The translations under genes and the position numbers were made by a program. This document shows, one piece after another, positions 51,077-61,456 of a stretch of DNA of 64,000 nucleotides. Every line of letters begins with the position of its first letter. Positions within the stretch are counted from its first letter, which is position 1. Under the pieces are notes generated by a model. That model had not been told where the DNA came from and did no database searches. It worked only from the letters and a program-made list of their open reading frames with translations. Source of the stretch: Pirellulales bacterium (GTDB lineage Bacteria > Planctomycetota > Planctomycetia > Pirellulales > JAEUIK01). The DNA is taken from NCBI GenBank assembly GCA_019636335.1, contig JAHBXR010000005.1, positions 1 through 64,000 on the forward strand. Reading direction: 5' to 3'.

Positions 51077-52060
51077 CTACCGGCCCGGCAAGAGCTTTTC
51101 CAGCCAACTCAGCAATCGCCGATTCAGCCCACTCAGAGGAGTAGGGGAACGCGCTTCGGACTGAATATCCTGCAACGCATCGAGCCAAGACGACCGGTCC
51201 AAAAATCGATCGTCGGCATCCAGTGCCAGCCCCCGAGCGATGGCGGCATCGATCTTTGCCCAAACGCTCCGCGGTATTTGTTCGGCGTCGGTGCTCAATT
51301 GGCTGGGGAGTTGCAGAGTATCGGCAAACTGCCCCCGAAACTGTGGCAGCCCGGCCCGGCCTCCCATGCCGTCATAGGGAACTTCCAGCGTCAGCAGTTG
51401 ATACCAGACGACCGACAAGGCAAACAGATCGGCCCGCCAATCGACGAAGCCGCCATCGATCAATTGCTCGGGCGCGGCATAGGGAGCCGAGACCCCATCA
51501 CCGGGTTCCCGTCGGCGCGTGCGCTCCACGGGCCAGGCACTTCCAAAATCGATCAGCGTCAATCGGTAAGGTTCGCGGGCAACAATCAGGTTGGCCGGTT
51601 TGATATCACCATGCACGGCCAAACGCTTGCCGTGAAACTGGGCCAGGCCGTGCGCGAGCCGGGTGATCATCCGAGTGGCCTCGACGGCACTGGGGCGCGG
51701 AAACCGCTTTTCCTTAATGCCCTCGAAATACTCTCGCAAGGTCGGGCCATGCACCCAGCTAAAAACGATGGTCACGCCGTGCGCATCACGTGCGTAGTCG
51801 ACCAAGTTCGGGAAATGCCCTCCGCGTTCGCCGAGCCTTCGCAGGATGTCGATGCGTTGTTTGGTGGCCCGTGTTCGGGGCAGCACGTGCAACGCACGAT
51901 AGTCGCCCCCCGGCCCCGCGTGAGGATCGAAGGCCCGATAGGCTTCGCCGTCATGCGCGTTGAGTCGTTTCAGGAGCAGGTATTTTCGACGCCCGACAAA
52001 CCGCTCGCCGAGGATCGGTTCCTCGCGGCCACGAAAGCGAATGCAGTTTCGACCGCTCAT
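51077..52060 (-). CDS. Divergent Ser/Thr protein kinase
   Basis: A 327-residue kinase-like protein. The catalytic loop is VHGDIKPANLIV (HGD in place of HRD) near 170, and the metal motif LIDFGSAWP near 193. The activation segment ends APYAAPEQL. The glycine loop and the usual VAIK lysine are not clear (GGDYRALHVLP region), so activity is uncertain. No membrane segment. It is encoded opposite its neighbours and could sense or regulate the transfer genes. Confidence 0.78.
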   Translation of the reverse strand: MSGRNCIRFRGREEPILGERFVGRRKYLLLKRLNAHDGEAYRAFDPHAGPGGDYRALHVLPRTRATKQRIDILRRLGERGGHFPNLVDYARDAHGVTIVFSWVHGPTLREYFEGIKEKRFPRPSAVEATRMITRLAHGLAQFHGKRLAVHGDIKPANLIVAREPYRLTLIDFGSAWPVERTRRREPGDGVSAPYAAPEQLIDGGFVDWRADLFALSVVWYQLLTLEVPYDGMGGRAGLPQFRGQFADTLQLPSQLSTDAEQIPRSVWAKIDAAIARGLALDADDRFLDRSSWLDALQDIQSEARSPTPLSGLNRRLLSWLEKLLPGR

Positions 52061-52469
52061 GGTGTCGCCGATTTTGGTGTGTCAATCACTGCCCGAAAAT
52101 GACAGTCCATTTCGGAATCCACACGTAGCGTGGCACGAGATGGCATTTTCCCGCGCGTGCGCATACCTTCCCTACAAACGCAGGCCATCGGACTCCACGT
52201 GCGTTTCTCAACTACCTGCCGCACCAATAGTTTAGCGCAATTCCCGATGAATTTCCCCTCCTAACCGATAGCCGGTCACAGTTCTCATTTTCACCTGCTG
52301 CACACCAAGGCGCCATTTCGAGCGTCGGTACGAATGCCACGCGGTGCCACATTTCGGGCGGTCTACAGCGCCATCACTCTGCCTCCAAAAGCGACTCACC
52401 CTGCTGGGTGCAGGAAGATTCAATAGGGCATCGGACTTGTCGTGCAAAAGTGCTGTGGGACTCACTGCC
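52061..52469. other. Divergent intergenic region, no gene seen
   Basis: About 400 bases between the kinase (minus) and the transfer-type operon (plus). Promoters for both should lie here; no motif was strong enough to call. Confidence 0.5.
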
Positions 52470-52871
52470 ATGTTGCAATCGTTCTGGGAGTTTCTGAGAA
52501 CCCGAGCCTGCGATGCGGTGTTGGCCGGAGTCGAAGACGCGGTGCGGTTTCTGGAACAAGATGCTTCCCCCAGCGACCGCGTTGACGCGGCTTCCCAATT
52601 GGCAAAACGACTTCAGAAAGTCGTTACGCAACGCACCGAGCCGGACACGGCCCATGGTCCGGCCGGACCGACATCCCCAAAGTCGCCATCCCCGGTCGCA
52701 TCCGCCCCGAAGTCGGAACCCCAGGCGAAGTCGGCCAGCGATGCACCGGACTCGCAACCACCGCCGTCGCTAACAGCCTCCCCCGCTGGTCATTTGCAGA
52801 AGCCCCAAAAATCTCCTTTCTCAAACCGGCGAACCGGGAAACGTGGCAGGCCGGGCGAGGCCCAGGCATGA
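52470..52871 (+). CDS. Small protein with Pro/Ser-rich tail, first gene of the transfer-type operon
   Basis: A 133-residue protein. The first 50 residues are helical (MLQSFWEFLRTRACDAVLAG), then a long Pro/Ser/Ala-rich, probably disordered tail with a basic end. Its stop overlaps the next start (ATGA). Unknown function. Confidence 0.55.
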   Translation: MLQSFWEFLRTRACDAVLAGVEDAVRFLEQDASPSDRVDAASQLAKRLQKVVTQRTEPDTAHGPAGPTSPKSPSPVASAPKSEPQAKSASDAPDSQPPPSLTASPAGHLQKPQKSPFSNRRTGKRGRPGEAQA

Positions 52872-53500
52872 TCACGCAGCGCGATGGCGAAATCTTGGAA
52901 GTGCTCGCCCGCCGGGTGCGGCTGATGTCCGCCTGCCAGGCAGCGAGCGTTTGGTGGCCCGATCAGGCCGCTGGATCGGTCAACGCCTTTCGCCGCTTGC
53001 GGCGGCTGGTAAGTCAGCATGCGTTGCTGGAGTTCCATGTCTTGGCGCAACCGCTGTTGCCACTGCACGGGCCACTTTATCAGTGGCGGCCCGAGCAGCC
53101 GCCTCCCGACTTTCTGGCAATCGAGCGCCTGCTGCGAGTTCGCTGGCACGCTGCGGCCACACGCATGACGGTGTTTGTCGCCAGTCCGGCAACTCTTTTG
53201 AGCACGGGCGTGCAGCACCGACCACCCATCAAGAACCACTGTCAGGTGACTCACGACCTGCACGTCACGCAGGTTTACCTGCGCTACCGACTCGACCATC
53301 CAGAACTGGCATCCGGTTGGCTGGGGGAAGACGAACTAGCGCCCTCGCGCCGTGACCAGATCCTGCCGGATGCTGTGATCGCCGACGGCAAAGGCGACCC
53401 TTGTTGGGCCGTCGAGTTTGGCGGCAAGTATCGAGCCGAGCGGCTGGAACGGTTTCACGTTGACTGTGAGGCCCGTCGTCTTCCCTACGAATTGTGGTGA
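52868..53500 (+). CDS. Replication-relaxation-like DNA-binding protein
   Basis: A 210-residue protein: N-terminal HTH-like (ITQRDGEILEVLARRVRLMS), a central VTHDLHVTQVYLRYRLDHPE and a C-terminal LPDAVIADGKGDPCWAVEFGG with E..GGKY, as in replication-relaxation family members with a nuclease-like fold. These are typical of conjugative elements. It overlaps the preceding gene and lies four bases before the next. Confidence 0.68.
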   Translation: MITQRDGEILEVLARRVRLMSACQAASVWWPDQAAGSVNAFRRLRRLVSQHALLEFHVLAQPLLPLHGPLYQWRPEQPPPDFLAIERLLRVRWHAAATRMTVFVASPATLLSTGVQHRPPIKNHCQVTHDLHVTQVYLRYRLDHPELASGWLGEDELAPSRRDQILPDAVIADGKGDPCWAVEFGGKYRAERLERFHVDCEARRLPYELW

Positions 53501-53504
53501 TGCC

Positions 53505-54191
53505 ATGGAAAAGCCACCCGAACTGACCGACCGCGATTGGCAGATTCTGCTGCACGTATACCGCTATCGCGTGAGCAACATCCGAATCATTTGGCAACGA
53601 TTCTGCCCCGAAGGAACCCACGGGGCCGCCCGCAACATCGTGCGGCGCATGGTGACTGAGGGATGGATCCGCAAGTGGCCACTCGACCAAAAGCGACACT
53701 TCTTGACGCTTAATTCACGTGGCGCGCTTGTCTGCAAGGCAAAAAACTGGTCCGCCGCCCGTTTCAGTGAGCAGTCGCTGCCAGCGCTGTTCGGAGTGCT
53801 GCACTACTGCCTGCGAACCGGCCACAAACGACTGACGCCCAGCGAGCTGCACGAAATGGATCCAGGCTTCGCGACTCAGGCCGGCTGGGCGCACGCCTAC
53901 TATGTGCATACGGCCCAGCAGGGACTTTGCTTGAGTTGCTGCCTGATTGATCGGCGGAACTCGCCCCAACGTCTCGTTACCCGAGGCCGCGGCCTGATCG
54001 TTGATTGCTACAAGATCCCGGCGTTTCGCGCCTTCATCGATGCGGGCCGCTTCACGGTCACCATCCTCACAGCTTATCAGTCCATGGTCGAACCAATCCT
54101 CGCCGAAGTTCGACGGCGGCACCGCGGCCCGGTGATGTTCCGGGTCGAAGTGGTCCCGGAAATCGCCGACTACCTCCCCCAGCGACAGTGA
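53505..54191 (+). CDS. Winged-helix protein, paralogous in style to the preceding gene
   Basis: A 228-residue protein opening with ELTDRDWQILLHVYRYRVSN and a winged-helix layout (ARNIVRRMVTEGWIRKWPLD, FLTLNSRGALVC). The C-terminal half (RFTVTILTAYQSMVEPILAE) parallels replication-relaxation proteins. Probably DNA-binding and part of the same operon. ATG 53505 chosen; the upstream extension overlaps the previous gene. Confidence 0.65.
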   Translation: MEKPPELTDRDWQILLHVYRYRVSNIRIIWQRFCPEGTHGAARNIVRRMVTEGWIRKWPLDQKRHFLTLNSRGALVCKAKNWSAARFSEQSLPALFGVLHYCLRTGHKRLTPSELHEMDPGFATQAGWAHAYYVHTAQQGLCLSCCLIDRRNSPQRLVTRGRGLIVDCYKIPAFRAFIDAGRFTVTILTAYQSMVEPILAEVRRRHRGPVMFRVEVVPEIADYLPQRQ

Positions 54192-54277
54192 TTCCGCAAC
54201 ACGAACCTGTTGGGGGATGGCTTCTGCCCCGTTAGAATGCTGTCTCAATTGGTCGCACGGGCGGATGGTCCCTCCGC

Positions 54278-57196
54278 GTGGCCGCAATGACTGCATCGGC
54301 CCGGGGCGTGCGGATGCGACCCAATGTCGCCCAAAGTCAGGAGACCCTTGACGCAGCTGCGCTGCCGCGCCATGACAATACGGAACTGAATCACCGGACC
54401 TGCGTCACCACATTCTGGCAGGACGCCCTCACTGTCGCCCGGCTCCTCTTCGTACCCACCTTGCTCGCCACACCGATCGTGCTGGTGGCCAGCATCCTCG
54501 CGCCATTCTCCACCTTGATCGCTTCGTCGGTGCTGGGCGCAGCCGGGTTCTTCGTTCTGGTCGCATTTATTCAAGTGGCGTTCTCGGGCAAGATGCCGTC
54601 AGTCCTGTCATGGATCATCTTGCTGGCCACGTGTGGTTCGGTGGCGGCCGTGATGGGCGTGTTCACCAACGCCAGCGTGGCCTACCTGTTGCTGTTTAGT
54701 TTCGCGTTAGCTTGCGCCTACGTGTTTTCCTATTACGTTGCCAAACAGGCTGCCTTCTGGATGACGGCCCATCCGCAGCTGAAACGCGAAACGACGCTCC
54801 AGTGGCAGGATCTTTGGCCGCCCCCCGATCGGCACTACTTCAACTCCGATTTTCCTGAATCGATTGGCTTCAGTGCCGGAGCGGTTCTCTTACTGGGCGC
54901 GTGGATTTTCGGTTTCGCGGCTCAGCGGTTCCTGATGCAAACCGCCTGGGCGCCAGCTGCCAATCTGTTGAGCATTTTGGTGTTCATGGTCGCAGTGCTG
55001 ATTTTGTGGCAGCTGGTGAACTTATCCGGCACGCTACGCCCGATCTCGATCTGGTCGGCACTTACCAATAGCTGTCGGGCGTTGCGGATCTTTTGCTGCT
55101 ACAACCGCCATGAGACGCCAGCGATCGGGGTGTTTCGCTTTCCATCACGCTGGTTGCGGCCGGTTGTAGTGCGCGACTCCTTACTGTTTGCCACCTTGGT
55201 GCTGTTCGTGATGGCCATCGCGGCGATGGGGATCATCCTGCCGGCGGAGCCACCACCGTCGCAAGCCGCAAGCAAAACGGAACCACCACCGGAAATTGAA
55301 TTCGATCAATTTGAATTGGACTGGCTTGCTTCGCTGGCACCCAACGAACGTGCAACCAGTGCCGAGCGTTTACAACAAGAGAAGCTTGCCCCGTGGCGAG
55401 CCCGCCAGGCGGCAATTGCCGCCGAGGCGCGCCAAGAGTCAAAGGGCCAACTGGTGGCCACGTTGTCGCTGGCGCTCGCGCTAGTCGGCACTGCGGTAGC
55501 CGCGCCGCCTGTGCTGTTGCTGCTGACATTGTTTGCCACCAGCGGGCACCTGCTCTCGCGCTACTACGATTCGTTGGAAGCACCTGGGGCACCTGAGCAG
55601 AGCGACGAGTATTCCTGGAAGATCGCCGTTGAGCGCATGATCCGCTCGAACGACGCGGACGAACGCAATCATCTGTTGCTTGGCACGTCCGTTCTGCATG
55701 ACTATCCGGTCCTGTTGCATCGGGAATTGCTCAAGAGCCATGGGCATATCACCGGGGACACGGGGGCTCACAAGACCTCGTATGCCATCGGTCCTCTAGC
55801 GGCGCAATTGATCGCCACCGACCCCACTTCGACGGATTTGGATTGTTCAGTCGTGATTATCGACCTCAAGGGAGAAGATTGGCTGTTTCATGCGACGCGA
55901 GACGCGGCTCAAAAAGCTGGCCGCAAGTTCCGCTGGTTCACCATCGTTCCCGACGACTCCAGCTATGTCTTCAACCCCTTTACCCAATCGCACTGGTCGC
56001 AGCTATCGCCCGAGCAATGCACCCAAGTGATTCTGCAGGCGCTCTCGCTCGATTATGGCATCGGCTACGGACGCGGTTTCTTTTCGGCCATGAACGAAAC
56101 GGTGCTGCTCCGCCTATTGCGAGAATACGAGATCAATAGTTTCGAGGCGCTGTACCGGAAGCTGGAAGACTCGGCACCCACCAAAGCGGCCGGCGGCCAG
56201 GCAACCGACTTGCGTGATGCGCGTCATCTGACGGCGCTCGTGAACCGCCTCTCGGCCGCACACGCCTTGAACCTGACCGAACAAGACTTGGCCGATAAGC
56301 CGGAGGCCTGGGACAACGCCATCGACATGCCCACGCTGTTCGACGAATCTCAAGTAGTCTATTTCACGTTGCCCAGTCCTCTGGAACCGGTCGGCGCGCC
56401 GGCGATTGCCAAGCTCGCGCTGTACTCGCTCTTCACGGCCGCTGCCCAACGCACTGGGAAGCGTAAACAGGTCTATGTCTTCATCGATGAGTTCCAGCAG
56501 GTGATCAGTGACAGCATCAAGCTGATTCTCGAACAGGCCCGCAGCAAGGGGGTAAGTTTGATCCTCGCCCACCAAACCACCGGGCAACTGGATCGTAACG
56601 GGACCGATCTGGCCGAGACGGTCGACTCTTGCACGGCATTCAAACAGAATCTCAAGGCGTCTGATACCAAAGCTGCGAAGCGATTGGCCGAGGGCTCCGG
56701 CGAAGCCAGCTATCAGATGTTCAATACCAGCTATCGCGTTCCGCCCAGCGGCAATATGGACAACCTGATGCCGGAGACGGTTGACGTAGTCGAGACCATC
56801 CGGCCGCGGCTCGAACCCAATACGATCATCGAAGTGAGCGCGGATTCGAGCGCGAGCATGGTTCGCTTCACGGAAGGAAGCGGCTATACGCAGTTCAGCG
56901 GTTATTGGACGATCATCGACTCGCAATATCATCAGACGCCGGACGAGTTCGAAGTGCGCAGTCGCCGAGACTGGCCTGCCGAGGACGGGCAGACGGTGCG
57001 TGTGTTGGGTGAGCAAATTCGCCGCACCGCAGCCGCTGCTCAAGCCGGGCCGCGCCGGCGAGGCGAAACCAACGGAAGTGGTGAAGCCAGCCCGGATGAG
57101 CCCGCGGTGATCTCCTTCGCGGATGCACTCGACAAGAAACTACGCCCCCATGCACCTCAACCCCAAGGCGAACCCCAAGAGCCACAAGATGCCTAA
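54278..57196 (+). CDS. TraD/VirD4-type coupling ATPase (TraM-recognition family)
   Basis: A 972-residue membrane ATPase. Several transmembrane helices lie in the first 270 residues (for example 55-100, 105-135, 145-165), with more at about 300-325 and 395-425. The motor has Walker A GDTGAHKTS near 493, DLKGEDWLF near 527-535, Walker B YVFIDEFQQV near 733 and LILAHQTTGQL near 762. Coupling proteins feed DNA into a type IV secretion channel. GTG 54278 is used, but ATG 54287 or 54314 are possible. The next gene overlaps by eight bases. No mating-pair genes are in the window. Confidence 0.83.
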   Translation: MAAMTASARGVRMRPNVAQSQETLDAAALPRHDNTELNHRTCVTTFWQDALTVARLLFVPTLLATPIVLVASILAPFSTLIASSVLGAAGFFVLVAFIQVAFSGKMPSVLSWIILLATCGSVAAVMGVFTNASVAYLLLFSFALACAYVFSYYVAKQAAFWMTAHPQLKRETTLQWQDLWPPPDRHYFNSDFPESIGFSAGAVLLLGAWIFGFAAQRFLMQTAWAPAANLLSILVFMVAVLILWQLVNLSGTLRPISIWSALTNSCRALRIFCCYNRHETPAIGVFRFPSRWLRPVVVRDSLLFATLVLFVMAIAAMGIILPAEPPPSQAASKTEPPPEIEFDQFELDWLASLAPNERATSAERLQQEKLAPWRARQAAIAAEARQESKGQLVATLSLALALVGTAVAAPPVLLLLTLFATSGHLLSRYYDSLEAPGAPEQSDEYSWKIAVERMIRSNDADERNHLLLGTSVLHDYPVLLHRELLKSHGHITGDTGAHKTSYAIGPLAAQLIATDPTSTDLDCSVVIIDLKGEDWLFHATRDAAQKAGRKFRWFTIVPDDSSYVFNPFTQSHWSQLSPEQCTQVILQALSLDYGIGYGRGFFSAMNETVLLRLLREYEINSFEALYRKLEDSAPTKAAGGQATDLRDARHLTALVNRLSAAHALNLTEQDLADKPEAWDNAIDMPTLFDESQVVYFTLPSPLEPVGAPAIAKLALYSLFTAAAQRTGKRKQVYVFIDEFQQVISDSIKLILEQARSKGVSLILAHQTTGQLDRNGTDLAETVDSCTAFKQNLKASDTKAAKRLAEGSGEASYQMFNTSYRVPPSGNMDNLMPETVDVVETIRPRLEPNTIIEVSADSSASMVRFTEGSGYTQFSGYWTIIDSQYHQTPDEFEVRSRRDWPAEDGQTVRVLGEQIRRTAAAAQAGPRRRGETNGSGEASPDEPAVISFADALDKKLRPHAPQPQGEPQEPQDA

Positions 57197-58619
57197 CCCG
57201 AACTCCCGCCGCGATAAAACCTGGGCTCGTCCCGACCGGGAATCCGCGCCCGCCTGGCCCGCGCAGATGGTCCGCATCTTCGCCGTGGGCGTGACGGCGC
57301 TCGCACTCTTGGCCGGACTGTACGCCGGTTGGAATTTTGCCCGGTCGATCTTTCACATGGGCTCCGGTCCCGACGTCGCGCTCAAGGATGAACCTTCGCA
57401 GTCGGAACCGGTTCCAAGAAGCCTTCTTCCGGAAGACCCTTTCGGGGCCTCGCAAAGCCATGTCGGCGCCGACGGCTTCCGCTATGACTCTGAGGGTTAT
57501 CGCCTCGATTCAAAAGGGAATCGCATGATTCCGACTCAACCGTTGCGGAGGAACACTCCCCCGGCAACCTCGCCAACACCGTCGGTGCCCGCCACCAATG
57601 CTGGATCCGGTTCTGCATCCGAACAGGCCAGAGCCTTCGGCAAAGCCCGGCAGCAAACGGAAGTCGGCCGCGGCCGTGAAGCGCTCAAAGCGGTGGACGC
57701 ATGGGGAGAGGAGGCACGGCTCTGGCGAGACAATGTCGAAGCACTGCTGACGAACGATGCGGGAAGGCGAATCGCTGGCCAGACCGAACTCGTCGATCAG
57801 TTCCGCGCGTTGCTGGCTGAGAAACGGCCGCCTTTGGAACTCCCGATCGAGATGGCAACTGCGGTGCGAGGGATGCTCGAACCATTAGAGAAGGCCTTGG
57901 CCGATCGCGATGATGTGACCGCGCCACCGCAAGGAATGGCGGAAGAGTTCCAACGCTACGCCGAAGAGGCTCAATCGCAGGCGGCCATCCTGCGCCAGCT
58001 TCGCTTCACCGCCGAGGCGATTGCCGAGCAAGCCAATCAATCAGAACCAACTGATGTCACGCTCGCCGAGGCCTTGACCCAGCGTGAGCGCGCACTCGCG
58101 GCCGCTCAAGCCAGAAACCTGCGAGAACGGATGTCGGAAGCCGAGCGCGAATCGGCCGAGAAAGTGGCTGCCGCCCGAGAGGAGGCGATGCGTCTGGAAG
58201 CCGACCGAAAAACCGCCGAGATCCAAGCTCGGGCAGAATTCGAGAAGCTAGCGGCGCGGGCAAAATCTCCCGATGTAAAGCGGTATCTGGGCACATTCTT
58301 GGCGAAAGGATATGCCCAACCGGTGGGAAGCTATATGGGTGTCAAATACGAGCGAACCACCACCGAAGGGCCGATTTCCTTCTCAAGACTGGAAACGAGC
58401 GGCGCCCTCGAACGCTCCATGCGCGGATTGCAAACACTCAATCTGATTGCCAGCCGTGGCTGGTCATCGGGCAACGTAAGCTGGCACGACCGTCCCACGT
58501 GGCAGTTTCCACTGGATCGGGAGTTCACCAAGACCGATCAGGAGTTCATTCAGCGAGCCCAGGACCTGCTTCGAGAACTCGGGCCAACGCTGGTGGAGTT
58601 GAAGATGTTGGCACCGTAA
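57189..58619 (+). CDS. Coiled-coil single-pass membrane protein
   Basis: A 476-residue protein with one N-terminal helix (about 28-47, IFAVGVTALALLAGLYAGWN), a Pro/Ser-rich linker, a central helical region and an Ala/Glu/Arg coiled coil at about 295-360 (LRERMSEAERESAEKVAAAR). The C-terminal 100 residues look globular. It is translationally coupled to the coupling ATPase and may be its partner. ATG 57189 chosen; ATG 57150 is an alternative. Confidence 0.62.
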   Translation: MPNPNSRRDKTWARPDRESAPAWPAQMVRIFAVGVTALALLAGLYAGWNFARSIFHMGSGPDVALKDEPSQSEPVPRSLLPEDPFGASQSHVGADGFRYDSEGYRLDSKGNRMIPTQPLRRNTPPATSPTPSVPATNAGSGSASEQARAFGKARQQTEVGRGREALKAVDAWGEEARLWRDNVEALLTNDAGRRIAGQTELVDQFRALLAEKRPPLELPIEMATAVRGMLEPLEKALADRDDVTAPPQGMAEEFQRYAEEAQSQAAILRQLRFTAEAIAEQANQSEPTDVTLAEALTQRERALAAAQARNLRERMSEAERESAEKVAAAREEAMRLEADRKTAEIQARAEFEKLAARAKSPDVKRYLGTFLAKGYAQPVGSYMGVKYERTTTEGPISFSRLETSGALERSMRGLQTLNLIASRGWSSGNVSWHDRPTWQFPLDREFTKTDQEFIQRAQDLLRELGPTLVELKMLAP

Positions 58620-58883
58620 GCGCAGCGTCAAAGGTGCATCGGTTGGACCGAGGTGCATAGGACTTACGTTTGGAGGCATGACGCGACACCGCGAAGAGAG
58701 GCGTGTTGATTTGGAAATCAGCTGCATTAGTGCGGGATGGAACTGGTTGCGAGCGAGACAAGTCGGCCACACATATGCGATGTCTTATTGAACAATGCGG
58801 AGAGGGGTATCTGCCGAATCTGCAAACCGTTATTCTAGATACCTCCATTATGCGCATCATGGAATCCCCATGCCGGTTGTCCG

Positions 58884-61454
58884 ATGAGTTCCGACTTGAC
58901 GAATCATAGGCATGCCGCTAGAGACGTTTTGGAACGGCTGAAGTCGCGCTCGAACTTGCCAGCTAAGCTAACGATTAAGAATCACACCTACGAGCTTGTG
59001 GGCGACGAGATCCTTGGTGACGGTCTTTATTCCGTCGTCTGGAAAGCCATTGACGAGTATTCACGACCTCGTGCAATCAAGCTTTGTCCGAAGGAGTTAT
59101 ATCCGTCGGACACACCGTTCACGGAAGCAACGCACGCATCGCAGCTCGAATCCTGCGATGCCTTTGCCACGTTCGTCGATGTCGATACAGTCTTCGTGTC
59201 TTTGGACGGCTTGGAGTACGAGCTAATCGCTTTCGTCGAGCACTTCGTCAACGGAGTCACACTTGAGGCGTATCTTGCGAACGAGCCGGATAAGATAACG
59301 CCGTCATTTTTCCGTGCGTATGTTCGGGCGCTTTGCAATGGACTGAAGGCGTTGTACGATCTTCACCTTCGGCACAATGATCTGCATATGCGCAATGTGA
59401 TGATCGCCGAGCCGTCGTTGGGAGATCTATCGGCGGAAAGACGTATCAAGATTATCGATACCGGTAGTATTCGATCGTCGCGGCCGAATGCCTTCGACGA
59501 CCACCGCTCCGTCGTTGAACATCTTATCACGATCTGGAACGTGATCCACAAGCGACGTGATGTCGTAGTTCGCGACCGACGGTTTCTGACGGCATTATTG
59601 CCATTGCTCCGGCACATGCTGGAAGAAGATAGCGTCGTAGCGCTGCGCGATCCAGTTCAGATTCTGGGCCAGTTCGAGAGCGCATATGAGCGCGCTATGG
59701 TGCCGCCTCGCGATGATTTTCTAAGCCTGACCAACCCATTTGAGTTTATCTCTGCGGATCATATAGCGGACGACCGCCTTCTAGTTGACATCTTTGCAAG
59801 CTCCTGCCCGTGGCTGGAAAAAGTATCTGGCCCAGATCCATGTCTCGTGACGGGACCGCGCGGATGCGGGAAATCTACGATCTTTCGGTGGCTAAGCCTC
59901 AAAGCACATCTGCATAAGCGCGCGGAGGTAATACATCGCGAGCTTCGAATCTCCGGATTCTATCTGTCGTGCAGCGCCGATCTTCAGAATCGGCTTAGCT
60001 GGATTCGAACCGATGCCGACGCCCAACTCTGGCGCGACCAAATCATCGATTACTTTAATCTTCTGGCAGCACGAGAAATCGTGAAGACGCTTGTACTTAT
60101 TTCACGCCACCCCGACCGAGAGACCTATTGGGGCTTTGGTCTGGCGGCCGAACAAACGGTGCATGACTTCCTGACTGCTATGGTTCCCAATAGCTCAACT
60201 CCTCGGGTTAGAGGCGTCTCAAGGATTGAGCAGGTATTGGAGTTTATCGAAGCTTGCATTTTCTCGTTACAAATCGAATTCCAAGGAGAGCCAATGACGA
60301 GGCGGCACACGGCCGCTTCCTTCCTAGGGGATTTCACAGAATTGCTGGTCGCGAAGTTGCCCTGCTTTGCCGAAAAGAAGATTGCCTTCTTGGTCGATGA
60401 CTTTTCCACGCACCGTATCCATGAATCAGTTCAAAGCATTTTGAACTTGATCATTTGGCATCGTCGTCCGTCGCATGTTTTCAAACTGTCGTCCGAGAAA
60501 CACGGTGCGTTCCTCAATGACGATTTGCTTGCTTCATCGGAAGTATCCCGTGAGCGACTCGAGATCGACTGTGGCCAGGAGTACTTAGCGCTGAACGATG
60601 CACATCGAGAGAAAGCAACGGTGCAGTTCGCAACCGATCTCTTAAATAACCGGTTGCGTGCGGCGAAGTATACCGGTACTGCCGAAGTGCTAATCGGCCG
60701 CTCCAATTGGTCTGAAGGGTCACTTGCGAAGGCATTAGCCATCAAACGTGCCAATCCACGGCCGAGTCACTATCACGGAATCGATTGCATCGCCCAACTC
60801 TGCTCTGGCGACATTGCGAGCCTCCTGAGTGTTTACAGTACGATCTTTGCATTGGCTAATGTCGAAAAATCAACCGTTCAACCTGTCCCGAAGTATCTGC
60901 AGGATCAGGCAATCCGGCACGTGTCGCGGACGATGGTTGAGCTGGTGAAAACGTACGTTCCCTACGGAAAGGAAATGCACGCGATCGTGTTGGCCTTCGG
61001 AAATCTCGTCCGCAACATTCTTCAGGCTGGGAAACTGCAATCTGACGACGATCCAACTCAGATTCCACGGATTGAAATCGACCAGAAGGAGGGCGACGCC
61101 GTCGCAGCCTTGCCTGAACAACTTCAGAACCTTGCGTGGGAGCTAGTACGGCGGGCCATTGTCATTGAGATGGAACCGGGGCTTTCCCGACATCGGAACG
61201 TGACGACTCTGCGGTGGAATTTAAGGCGAATCTACCTTCCAACCTTCGGCGCTGCGCTTAGTAAGAACGACGCCGTAAAGAGAGGTGCCGATTGGCTCCA
61301 TAGCTTCTTATCGACGCCCACAGAAGCCTGTAACGAGGTGTGGAACGAGTGGCCAAAGCAATCGGAAGGCCAAACTCGCGACGCAGCCTCGTCAGCGACG
61401 TCGAAGATGGAAGAATTACCGTTGTTTCGCAACTTACCGAAGGAAGGCGAATAA
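58884..61454 (+). CDS. Protein kinase fused to an ORC/CDC6-like AAA ATPase
   Basis: An 856-residue protein. Residues about 40-250 are kinase-like: DGLYSVVWKAID loop, AIKLCPKEL lysine, catalytic HNDLHMRNVMI near 162, metal motif IDTGSIRSS near 191. From about 280 an ORC-CDC6-type ATPase begins with NPFEFISADHIADDRLLVDI, Walker A GPRGCGKSTIFRWLSL near 322 and Walker B IAFLVDDFS near 501. The remainder is helical. It is followed two bases later by a partner gene. Stand-alone ORC-CDC6-like ATPases occur in defence islands; the kinase fusion is unusual. Confidence 0.8.
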   Translation: MSSDLTNHRHAARDVLERLKSRSNLPAKLTIKNHTYELVGDEILGDGLYSVVWKAIDEYSRPRAIKLCPKELYPSDTPFTEATHASQLESCDAFATFVDVDTVFVSLDGLEYELIAFVEHFVNGVTLEAYLANEPDKITPSFFRAYVRALCNGLKALYDLHLRHNDLHMRNVMIAEPSLGDLSAERRIKIIDTGSIRSSRPNAFDDHRSVVEHLITIWNVIHKRRDVVVRDRRFLTALLPLLRHMLEEDSVVALRDPVQILGQFESAYERAMVPPRDDFLSLTNPFEFISADHIADDRLLVDIFASSCPWLEKVSGPDPCLVTGPRGCGKSTIFRWLSLKAHLHKRAEVIHRELRISGFYLSCSADLQNRLSWIRTDADAQLWRDQIIDYFNLLAAREIVKTLVLISRHPDRETYWGFGLAAEQTVHDFLTAMVPNSSTPRVRGVSRIEQVLEFIEACIFSLQIEFQGEPMTRRHTAASFLGDFTELLVAKLPCFAEKKIAFLVDDFSTHRIHESVQSILNLIIWHRRPSHVFKLSSEKHGAFLNDDLLASSEVSRERLEIDCGQEYLALNDAHREKATVQFATDLLNNRLRAAKYTGTAEVLIGRSNWSEGSLAKALAIKRANPRPSHYHGIDCIAQLCSGDIASLLSVYSTIFALANVEKSTVQPVPKYLQDQAIRHVSRTMVELVKTYVPYGKEMHAIVLAFGNLVRNILQAGKLQSDDDPTQIPRIEIDQKEGDAVAALPEQLQNLAWELVRRAIVIEMEPGLSRHRNVTTLRWNLRRIYLPTFGAALSKNDAVKRGADWLHSFLSTPTEACNEVWNEWPKQSEGQTRDAASSATSKMEELPLFRNLPKEGE

Positions 61455-61456
61455 CC